Shown here one piece after another: positions 1 to 8,081 of a stretch of DNA of 34,423 nt (positions are counted from its first letter, which is position 1; the number at the start of each line of letters is the position of its first letter). The notes under the pieces are model-generated. The model had not been told where the DNA came from. It was given only the letters and a program-made list of their open reading frames with translations, and searched no databases. A program made the position numbers and the translations under genes. The DNA lies in assembly GCA_020718465.1 (NCBI GenBank), contig DYRY01000008.1:1-34423 (forward strand), given 5' to 3'. Source of the stretch: Anaeromyxobacter dehalogenans (GTDB lineage Bacteria; UBP6; JAFGXH01).

Positions 1-165
1 AGAGATTGATTTTCATGATTTTAGATTTTAAAATTACAAAATAGAGATTGATTTTCATGATTTTAAAATTATAAAATTACAAAATAGAGATTGATTTTCA
101 TGATTTTAGATTATAAAATTACAAAATAGAGATTGATTTTCATGATTTTAGATTTTAAAATAACT
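1..165. repeat. Tandem direct repeat, ~42-bp unit, four copies (last partial), cut by window start
   Basis: Units agagattgattttcatgattttagattttaaaattacaaaat start at 1, 43, 86 and 128; unit 2 is 43 nt with a small internal change. Stops occur in all three forward frames, so probably non-coding. Confidence 0.95.
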
Positions 166-274
166 AATCAGAAATGTTTTTACTGTTTTTAAAACTGAAT
201 TATAATTTTTTAAATATATTTTTTATATTTTTTAACTTTTTTATATGATTATAATTTTTAAAATAATATAATTT

Positions 275-1291
275 TTATTTAATTTTTCTTTTTCTTTGAG
301 CAGTTTGACCTTTAACTTTCTCTATTTTAGATAGGTCACCAAATTGTGTAATAAAATTTTTTGAGATAAACAATGTTTTTAGATTTGATAAATTTGAGAT
401 TTTTGATACATCTTCGATAAGATTTTTATCTAAATCTAACCAATCAAGAGTTGTTAAAGTTAATAAATTATCGATATTTTCGATTAAATTTCCCTCTAAA
501 TCTAATTTAGTTAGTTTTGGAAAATTTGAGAACTCTGAAAATTTTGGTAAATATTTTATTTGATTATGTTGAAGAATTAGCTCATTAATATTTGCTAAAT
601 TTAAAATAGAATTTATGTCTGAAATCATATTTTCAGATAAAAAAAGTTTTTCTAAACTACCTAAAAACTCTAAAGATGATATATTTGAGATTTGATTACT
701 CTCTAAATCCAACCATTTTAAAGTTTTTAAATTTTTTAATCCATCAACATTTTTTAAATTATTATACTCTAAATCTAATTTTACTAATTTTGGCAAATTC
801 ATGTTTTCAGGAATTTCTGATATCTTATTATACTCTAAATTTAGCTCCTCAAGATTTTGAAGCTCTAAAATTGAGGAGATATCCTCAATTTGATTATACT
901 TTGCGTTTATTTTTCTTAATTTTCTTAATTTTTTTAGTGGGGTTATATCTTTAATCTGATTATAACTAATATCAATCTCCTCCAAGTTTGGAAACTCTTG
1001 AAGTTGAGAAATATCTTTTAATCCATGTGTTGAAAAAGAGATTTTTTTCACACTCTCTTTACCTTTTAAACCATTTAGATTCAAAAGTGGTTCTCCTTTA
1101 TTTTTACAAATAATCGAACTATTATCTTTTTGTGAGTGCAAACAATCTAAAAGAGATAAATTTATTTTTTTCTCCTCTTTATCACAAGATAATATTAAAA
1201 AAAATATAGCAAACAAAATAAAAAAAGATTTTTTATTTTTATTATCTTTATTATCTTTTATAAAAAAAGATTTTTTTTCCATCTCTTTCAC
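275..1291 (-). CDS. Leucine-rich repeat (SDS22/internalin-like) lipoprotein
   Basis: N-terminal hydrophobic stretch ending in LILSC (lipobox-like), then ~11 LRRs of about 22 residues (e.g. NLEEIDISYNQIKDITPLKKLR). GTG start overlaps the aroC stop (GTGA); an internal ATG lies at 1280-1282. Confidence 0.88.
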   Translation of the reverse strand: MKEMEKKSFFIKDNKDNKNKKSFFILFAIFFLILSCDKEEKKINLSLLDCLHSQKDNSSIICKNKGEPLLNLNGLKGKESVKKISFSTHGLKDISQLQEFPNLEEIDISYNQIKDITPLKKLRKLRKINAKYNQIEDISSILELQNLEELNLEYNKISEIPENMNLPKLVKLDLEYNNLKNVDGLKNLKTLKWLDLESNQISNISSLEFLGSLEKLFLSENMISDINSILNLANINELILQHNQIKYLPKFSEFSNFPKLTKLDLEGNLIENIDNLLTLTTLDWLDLDKNLIEDVSKISNLSNLKTLFISKNFITQFGDLSKIEKVKGQTAQRKRKIK

Positions 1292-2637
1292 TGCATCTCC
1301 ATTATATTTTTTTGAATCAACTTTGAGTATTTAAAAATCACACTATAAAGCTCATCAATCATTGATTCTGGAATTATCTCTAAATTAAGCTCTTTTATAA
1401 CATTTTTTAGAAAATCCTCTCTATTTGAGTCTGTTATTAATAATCCAAATCTCTTTTTTATGTCGGATATTTTTTTAGCAACCTCAAGTCGATATGATAA
1501 AGTTTGAAATATATCAATATCACAATCTAAAATTTCATCTCTTAATCTCTTAAGCTCATTTTTATAGTCTATTTTTGAGTTATCAACATTTTTAGAGTTT
1601 TTTTCATCAAAAGAACTGATAAATTCTTTCTCGATTTTATTTTGGTCTAAAATAGCATCCCATAATGTTATAGCACACATTGAATTTATAACTGGAGTAA
1701 CACGAAAACCAAAAAAACTATCATGCCTTCCATTAATTTTTATAATCTCCTCTTCACCAAATATATTAAGAGTTTTCTGCTCGAATGGTATAGATGATGC
1801 TCCACGAAATGCTGTTTTTATAATAATATCATTACCATTAGAGATTCCTGCATTTATTCCACCAGCATGATTTGAAAGAAAACCATTTTTATCCATCCAA
1901 TCATTTGATTCTGAGCCTTTTTGAAAACCAAACATAAAACCATCTCCAAACTCAACCCCCTTTACTGCTGGAATTGAGAATATAGCTTTTGAAAGCCTTC
2001 CATTTAGTTTTTCAAAAACAGGATCTCCAATACCAACAGGTAACCCAAATATTTTTGTCTCAATAATACAACCAATTGAGTCCCCATTCAGAGTTTTAAG
2101 ATAACTATCCACCTCAAAATCAAAGTTAAAACCAGTTTTACATTGTAGTTCACCAATTCGAATCACTTTTGAAATAATTTTAACTCCCCTCTCTTCTAAT
2201 AATTTTATTGCTAATGCTCCAGGAATAACTCTTGCTACTGTTTCTCTTGCAGATGCTCTTCCTCCACCTCGATAATCTCTTATTCCATACTTTTTAAAAA
2301 ATGTATAATCTCCATGTGATGGTCTAAAAAGATTTTTTAAACTGTTATAATCAGATGATTTATGCCCTCTGTTTCTAATAATAACAACAATTGGAGTTCC
2401 AAGAGTTTTTCCTTCAAAAACCCCAGATAAAATCTCAATTTCATCATCTTCAACTCTTGATGATGTATGTTTTAATATGGAAGTTTTTCTCTCCTCAAGC
2501 AGTTTTTTTATTAACTCCTCATCAAAAAATATATTTGGCTGAACTCCATCAATTAAAACCCCTATCGCATTTGAGTGAGACTCTCCAAATGTTGATATTT
2601 TAAATCTATTTCCAAACTGATTTGATATGTTTTCCAT
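1288..2637 (-). CDS. aroC: Chorismate synthase with C-terminal AroQ-type chorismate mutase domain (bifunctional fusion)
   Basis: Chorismate synthase motifs FGESH, FRPSHGDYTFFKKYGIRDYRGGGRASARET, SIPAVKGVEFGDGF, GRHDSFFGFRVTPV. C-terminal ~91 aa LKRLRDEILDCDIDIFQTLSYRLEVAKKISDIKKRFGLLITDSNREDFL...SKLIQ aligns by eye with AroQ chorismate mutase. Confidence 0.92.
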   Translation of the reverse strand: MENISNQFGNRFKISTFGESHSNAIGVLIDGVQPNIFFDEELIKKLLEERKTSILKHTSSRVEDDEIEILSGVFEGKTLGTPIVVIIRNRGHKSSDYNSLKNLFRPSHGDYTFFKKYGIRDYRGGGRASARETVARVIPGALAIKLLEERGVKIISKVIRIGELQCKTGFNFDFEVDSYLKTLNGDSIGCIIETKIFGLPVGIGDPVFEKLNGRLSKAIFSIPAVKGVEFGDGFMFGFQKGSESNDWMDKNGFLSNHAGGINAGISNGNDIIIKTAFRGASSIPFEQKTLNIFGEEEIIKINGRHDSFFGFRVTPVINSMCAITLWDAILDQNKIEKEFISSFDEKNSKNVDNSKIDYKNELKRLRDEILDCDIDIFQTLSYRLEVAKKISDIKKRFGLLITDSNREDFLKNVIKELNLEIIPESMIDELYSVIFKYSKLIQKNIMEMQ

Positions 2638-2680
2638 AATTAACCTGAAAATTTATTCTCATCCATATAATTCGAAATAA

Positions 2681-3775
2681 TCAACTATCTCTATCTATTT
2701 TTCCATTCATAACTCTAAATTTCTGAAAATTTTCAGAAAAAAGCTCTAAAAACGAGTTATCAATCTCTGTTGATGTTATAAATGTTTGAGCTTTCTCATT
2801 TTGTAAAAATTTTAAAAGATACTCTTTTCGATTAATATCAAGCTCACTAAAAAGATCATCAAGTAGTAAAATTGGATACTCTCCAATTTCATGAAAGATA
2901 TAGTTTATATGAGCTATTTTTAAAGCTAAAATAGATAATCTTATCTCTCCTTGACTTCCAAAATTTCGTATATTTTTTCCATCTCTTATGAAAGAGAAAT
3001 CATCAAGATGAATACCAGATAGTGTTCTTTTTCTTGTACTCTCATTAAAAAAACTATTTCTTAGATTTTTCAAAAAAATCTCCTCTGATGAGTAATCAAA
3101 CTCTGTATTGTAGTTTATTTTAAAAAAAAGCTCACCACCTGTTAATTTTTTTAGTATATCATCTAAAAATGGGGTTACTTTTTTTATATATTGAACTCTT
3201 TGTTTAAATATAGAGATTGATGTAGAGCTAAATTTCTCATCTATAACATCAAGAAGCTGTTTTTTTGTATAGTCAAGTGGCTCTTTTAAAAGCTGATTTC
3301 TCATTTTTAAAAAATGCTCATACTCTTTTAAAAGAAGATAGTAGTTTTTTGAGATTTGAAAAATAGATTTATCAAAAAATTTTCGTCTTTTCTCTGGTTC
3401 TCCTTTTATTATCAATAAATCATCTGGAGAAAAAAGCATAGTTTTAAAATTATAAAGATACTCCTGTACATTTTTTATAGAGTCCTGATTCCATAAAATC
3501 TGTTTTTTATCTCCATTTAGTTGAATTGATACTCTATCCTCTTTTACTCCAACCCACTCTGAATATAACGAAAAAAAACTCTCTTGAAAAAATATAAGAT
3601 TTTTACTCAACAAATCTCTAATTGGCTTAAGATTTGATGTGAAATATATTGACTCTAAAAAATTTGTTTTTCCATTTCCATTTCTTCCCCAAAAATAGTT
3701 CATTTTAGGATGAAATGTAAGATTCTCTTCTGATATATTCCTAAAATTCAATATTTTTATTGATTTTAAATACAT
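2681..3775 (-). CDS. recF: DNA replication and repair protein RecF
   Basis: MYLKSIKILNFRNISEENLTFHPKMNYFWGRNGNGKTNFLESIYF (Walker A), SGIHLDDFSF, GSQGEIRLSILALKIA, ILLLDDLFSELD (Walker B). Confidence 0.95.
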   Translation of the reverse strand: MYLKSIKILNFRNISEENLTFHPKMNYFWGRNGNGKTNFLESIYFTSNLKPIRDLLSKNLIFFQESFFSLYSEWVGVKEDRVSIQLNGDKKQILWNQDSIKNVQEYLYNFKTMLFSPDDLLIIKGEPEKRRKFFDKSIFQISKNYYLLLKEYEHFLKMRNQLLKEPLDYTKKQLLDVIDEKFSSTSISIFKQRVQYIKKVTPFLDDILKKLTGGELFFKINYNTEFDYSSEEIFLKNLRNSFFNESTRKRTLSGIHLDDFSFIRDGKNIRNFGSQGEIRLSILALKIAHINYIFHEIGEYPILLLDDLFSELDINRKEYLLKFLQNEKAQTFITSTEIDNSFLELFSENFQKFRVMNGKIDRDS

Positions 3776-3816
3776 GAAACATCCTAAAACATTTTAAGAA
3801 ATACATAAAAAAAATA

Positions 3817-4599
3817 TTAAACATTTTTGAAGAATCGAATAATCTCTCTAATATGTTCTATAAATTTTCCATCAAGAGTTAGTTGTGCAACAGCATGAGC
3901 TGTCTCATTTTTAAGATTCTCATGCTCTTTTTGGTTTTTTGCCTCAAAACTATCTAATTTTTTTTCAATCTGTTTTGCTAAAGATTTTATATTGTTAATC
4001 TCTTCATTCCACTGAAAAGCTTTTGATGTTTTAGATGAAGCATCTAACATTTTTTCAAGAGAATCAACTGTATTTTCCAGAGTTGAGACTCTATTTTTAA
4101 AAGTGATAAGGTCATCTGCAGGATATCTTAACTCTCTACTAATACCACTTAAACGAGCAACAATATAATCATGTGCTCTAATTGCAGGACGAAGAAGAGT
4201 TAATAGAATTGCAGCAACAGAACTAATATAACCAACAGGACTAATTTGATAGTATGATATTAAATATAATCCAATTGCAGAGGCAATATGAAGAATTAAT
4301 GCAATAGTGATAGCTTTTGTTTTTAATTTTTGAACAAACAAGACCTCACTATCTTTAACATTAATATTTTTTTCCTTTGAGCTTGTAGCTGTATCTAAAA
4401 CTGCTTTTGCATGAAAATATAGATTCCAAGGAACAGTAACAATAATCATTAGCCACCAAAAACTTGCTAAACCAATTCCCCAATCAATAATATCACCACG
4501 TGGAACATCCATCCACTTTAAAATTCCAAAAATAATCAAAACAACAAATGATATTCCAAAAAGAGCACTAATAAAAGATGAAAAACTTCTATTTCCCAT
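3817..4599 (-). CDS. Multi-TM membrane protein with C-terminal coiled-coil, unknown function
   Basis: Several hydrophobic segments then NRVSTLENTVDSLEKML coiled-coil. ORF track starts at 4638, but the ATG at 4597-4599 (MGNRSFSS) follows an AAGGAG Shine-Dalgarno. Confidence 0.75.
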   Translation of the reverse strand: MGNRSFSSFISALFGISFVVLIIFGILKWMDVPRGDIIDWGIGLASFWWLMIIVTVPWNLYFHAKAVLDTATSSKEKNINVKDSEVLFVQKLKTKAITIALILHIASAIGLYLISYYQISPVGYISSVAAILLTLLRPAIRAHDYIVARLSGISRELRYPADDLITFKNRVSTLENTVDSLEKMLDASSKTSKAFQWNEEINNIKSLAKQIEKKLDSFEAKNQKEHENLKNETAHAVAQLTLDGKFIEHIREIIRFFKNV

Positions 4600-4668
4600 A
4601 AAAACTCCTTTAAAACTAATGTTTTTTTGTGTAATCAAAAAAATCTGTAAAAATAATTAATGATTATT

Positions 4669-5859
4669 TTATTCAAAACATTTTAATATAGATTCAACAG
4701 CACTTTCAACAGAGAAAACCTCTTTTAAAAGTCTAAAACTATTTTTTCCGACTTCATCTCTTAAATTTTTTGATAAAAATTTAACACAATTATTAAAAAA
4801 TAGTTCATCATCACCATTAATTGATATTAGTCCAGCATTATAACTCTCAACTAACTCTTTTAAATCATTTCCGATATTAATACTTCCCAAAATAGGAGTA
4901 CTATAACTCATATATCCCAATAATTTTCCTGGAAAATTATGTGTTGTATGTTTTTTATGGAGTGAGAATAGACCAACATCAATTTCAGATAAAATCTCAT
5001 CAAAAACATCTTGAGAAACAGAAGATAAAAGAGTTGTATTTGTAAGGTGATTATCTTTGATGAATTTTTCAACAATATCAAACTCATCTCCCTTTCCAAT
5101 AAGAAGAAAGTGAGCCTCTGGATGGATTATCATCTTTTTTGCAACTCTCATAATATTCATCATATCTTGAGCATGACCAATATTTCCACCATAAAAATAT
5201 ATTATTTTATTTTGTAATCCAAATTTATCTCTATAAAAATCGGTTTTTTCTGTTTTTTTGGAGGTTGTTTTTGTCCAGTTATATAACACTCTTAATTTAT
5301 CTGTTTTTGAGTACTGTTTTGAGAAAATCTCAAGATTTTTAGGGGATTGAAGTGCAATAAAATTGGCAGAATCATAGTTTATTTTCTCAAAAAAGCGAAA
5401 ATATTTCTCAAAAATAGAGCCTTTTTTTATAACACCAGCATCAATAATCCATTGTGGAAAAAAATCTCTTAAAATAAGATATGATTGAATATTATAATAT
5501 TTTTTTAGTTTTGAAACAAAATATCCCCAAAATATTGTTGGTGAGTAGTATATAATTGAATCAAATCTATTTTTTTTTAAAAAATCTTTTAAATATATCC
5601 AAACTTTAATAGAAAGCAAGGATTCATTAATTGCTCTTTTAATTTTATTAGTATTTTTTATTGCACCACTTTTGAATCGAATAACATTTACTTTTTCAAA
5701 AATCTCTTGAGTATATTTTTTCACTAAATTTGAGTTTGGAGTTATCACAGTTACATTATGTCCCTTATTCTGTAACTCAAGAGAGAGTTCATGCATCATT
5801 TTTGCCCCAATTTTAACACTATTAGGCATATAATCATCTGTTATAACTAATATATTCAA
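4669..5859 (-). CDS. Glycosyltransferase, GT4/WbuB-like
   Basis: MNILVITDDYMPNSVKIGAKMMHELSLELQNKGHNVTVITP; KIIYFYGGNIGHAQDMMNIMRVAKKM; PGKLLGYMSYSTPILGS. TTG start preceded by GGGAGAA. Confidence 0.85.
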   Translation of the reverse strand: MNILVITDDYMPNSVKIGAKMMHELSLELQNKGHNVTVITPNSNLVKKYTQEIFEKVNVIRFKSGAIKNTNKIKRAINESLLSIKVWIYLKDFLKKNRFDSIIYYSPTIFWGYFVSKLKKYYNIQSYLILRDFFPQWIIDAGVIKKGSIFEKYFRFFEKINYDSANFIALQSPKNLEIFSKQYSKTDKLRVLYNWTKTTSKKTEKTDFYRDKFGLQNKIIYFYGGNIGHAQDMMNIMRVAKKMIIHPEAHFLLIGKGDEFDIVEKFIKDNHLTNTTLLSSVSQDVFDEILSEIDVGLFSLHKKHTTHNFPGKLLGYMSYSTPILGSINIGNDLKELVESYNAGLISINGDDELFFNNCVKFLSKNLRDEVGKNSFRLLKEVFSVESAVESILKCFE

Positions 5860-6139
5860 GCATTTCTCCCAAAATTATAGTTTTTTCTTTATTAGAAAAA
5901 TTTTCTTCAAAAATAAAGAAAAAAATATAAATACTATAAATAGCATAACATAATTTTTTAATTTTGTTAATATTTTTTGTAAAGATGATATTTAAAAATT
6001 GAATTAATAGTTTTATCAATTAAAAATAAATACTGTATAAATTAATCTTTTATTATAAAAAATAAAATTATAAAAAATAAAATTGAACTCTATTAATTTT
6101 ACTGTTAAAATAGGGTTTATATTTTTTGGTAAAATCAAA

Positions 6140-7996
6140 ATGGAAGAGATGATTAAATATATAAAATCAGTTGCAAAAAATTATTATGACTACTCAAATA
6201 GTAAGAAAAAACTTATAAAAGCAACAAATGAGCTATCAAAATCAGTATTAAAAGAGATTTTTGAGGAGTATTGTGGCAATCCTGATACAAAATTTAAACC
6301 TATTAATCTTCTTAGAGGTGAGATTGCTCAACATATTTTGCATGGTGAAACATTAACAACAAAATTTATTGATGAGATAAAATTAAAAATAGTTGAGGGT
6401 GATATAGAGTATTTTGCCTCATATAGTGAACAGTTTTTGGGTCAGTTAAAAGAGTTTAAAATGCCAAAAAGAGATATTTTTACCAATTGGAGAAAAAATT
6501 GGAGTATCTTATATCCATTTTTTTTTAGGGGTGAGGTTAAAAATCTTATTGTAACATATTTGCTTGAAATTGCAAACAATTTGATTCAGCAATTTAATTT
6601 AGATGAGTGTAGTTTCCATTATGTTGATTTTCAGGGTTCAACAAATTTTGGTTCAGATATCTGTTGGATTGCAATATACCATAAAAATTTAGGTAGTCAT
6701 AAAAATAGTTTTCAACTATTTTTAAAAATTGCTGCAACAATAAGTTGTTCTATTGTTGCAGGAGATAATTTGAAAAAATCACTTAAAAAAAGGGGAGAGT
6801 TGTTTTCTGATGATCATTTAAAACAAGTAAAGACATATAGTGGTGTTTTATCTGTTTTAAAAGAGATGATTCCTCAATTTTTAGAGCTAAACAGAAAAAT
6901 TTTATCCTCAAAATTAGCTTTAAATGTAGATGACAGTCTCCATTATAAAAAAAATGATAACTCTGAAAAAAATAGTTTTTTAGATAAAATAAATAGTGAA
7001 AATGATTTAGAAAATAGTTTTGACGATGATTTAAGTTATCTTTATAAAACAATTGATGTTAATAATATAGAGGAGTTCTCTCAAACAGAGGATTTTGAAA
7101 ATCTCCAAAATTTTAATATTTATGAAAATATTGAGCCTTATAGTTTTGAAAAAGATAAAGATACTATTTTTATTGATGAAAAACTTTTTTTTCAAATTAC
7201 CTCCATTTTAAAAAGAAGAAAAAATATAGTTCTTCAGGGGGCTCCTGGTGTTGGAAAAACATTTATTGCAAGAAAAATTGCCTATCAAACAATTGGATTT
7301 AAAAATAGTGAAAATATTGAGATAGTACAGTTCCATCAATCTTTTGGTTATGAGGAGTTCATTCAAGGTTTAAGACCAGATGAAAAGGGAAATTTTTTTA
7401 TAAAAAATGGAATTTTTCTTGAATTTTGTAGAAAAGCAGTTGAAAATCCTGATCAAACTTTTGTTTTTATTATTGATGAGATAAATCGAGGAAATCTTAG
7501 TAAAGTTTTTGGCGAACTACTAATGCTTATTGAGGCTGATAAACGGAACGAAGAGTTTTCACTTCGGTTAGCATATAGCAATGAGCTATTTTTTATTCCT
7601 GAAAATATATATATTATTGGAACAATGAATCGTTCTGATCGTTCATTGGCTATTGTTGACTACGCATTTCGACGAAGATTCTCTTTTATTACACTTCAAC
7701 CAAATTTTGGTGAAAAATTTAAAAAAACTTTAGAGAAAAGTGGTTTAACAACAAAAATAGTAAATCATATTGAAAAAACATTTACAAAATTAAATAAAAA
7801 AATTAAAGATGATATCTCTCTTGGTGAGGATTTTCAGATTGGACATAGTTTTTTCTGTAGTTTTGAAAAAAATATGAGTGAGATTGAGTGGTTTAATGAT
7901 ACTCTTTTGTTTGAAATAAAGCCACTTTTAGAAGAGATCTGGTTTGATGAACCAACAAAAGTTGAAGAGATTTTTAAAAATCTTGAGTTTAAGTAA
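6140..7996 (+). CDS. McrB-like AAA+ ATPase/GTPase with N-terminal extension; no adjacent mcrC
   Basis: Walker A QGAPGVGKTF, FIIDEINRGNLSKVFGELLMLIE, TMNRSDRSLAIVDYAFRRRF; these are McrB family motifs. ORF track starts at a TTG (6083); ATG 6140 (MEEMIKY) is an alternative start. Confidence 0.8.
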   Translation: MEEMIKYIKSVAKNYYDYSNSKKKLIKATNELSKSVLKEIFEEYCGNPDTKFKPINLLRGEIAQHILHGETLTTKFIDEIKLKIVEGDIEYFASYSEQFLGQLKEFKMPKRDIFTNWRKNWSILYPFFFRGEVKNLIVTYLLEIANNLIQQFNLDECSFHYVDFQGSTNFGSDICWIAIYHKNLGSHKNSFQLFLKIAATISCSIVAGDNLKKSLKKRGELFSDDHLKQVKTYSGVLSVLKEMIPQFLELNRKILSSKLALNVDDSLHYKKNDNSEKNSFLDKINSENDLENSFDDDLSYLYKTIDVNNIEEFSQTEDFENLQNFNIYENIEPYSFEKDKDTIFIDEKLFFQITSILKRRKNIVLQGAPGVGKTFIARKIAYQTIGFKNSENIEIVQFHQSFGYEEFIQGLRPDEKGNFFIKNGIFLEFCRKAVENPDQTFVFIIDEINRGNLSKVFGELLMLIEADKRNEEFSLRLAYSNELFFIPENIYIIGTMNRSDRSLAIVDYAFRRRFSFITLQPNFGEKFKKTLEKSGLTTKIVNHIEKTFTKLNKKIKDDISLGEDFQIGHSFFCSFEKNMSEIEWFNDTLLFEIKPLLEEIWFDEPTKVEEIFKNLEFK

Positions 7997-8081
7997 AATA
8001 GAGTTATAAATAAGATTTAAAAATTATAAAAAATTAAAATATGCATAAATAAATATCTTAAAAATAGAATATGTCTATTAT

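Noticed and set aside
676-954. Forward ORF (92 aa) antisense to the LRR gene
   Set aside because: Mirror of the periodic LRR coding sequence; repetitive YYTLN pattern comes from antisense of LRR codons, no SD support.
2391-2603. Forward ORF antisense to aroC
   Set aside because: Fully inside a strongly recognised gene, no recognisable domain.
5834-6019. 61-aa minus-strand ORF overlapping the glycosyltransferase start
   Set aside because: Low-complexity AT-driven translation; the SD upstream is better explained by the TTG start of the glycosyltransferase.
6783-7052. 89-aa ORF antisense within the McrB-like gene
   Set aside because: Antisense to a coding gene, low-complexity, no domain recognised.
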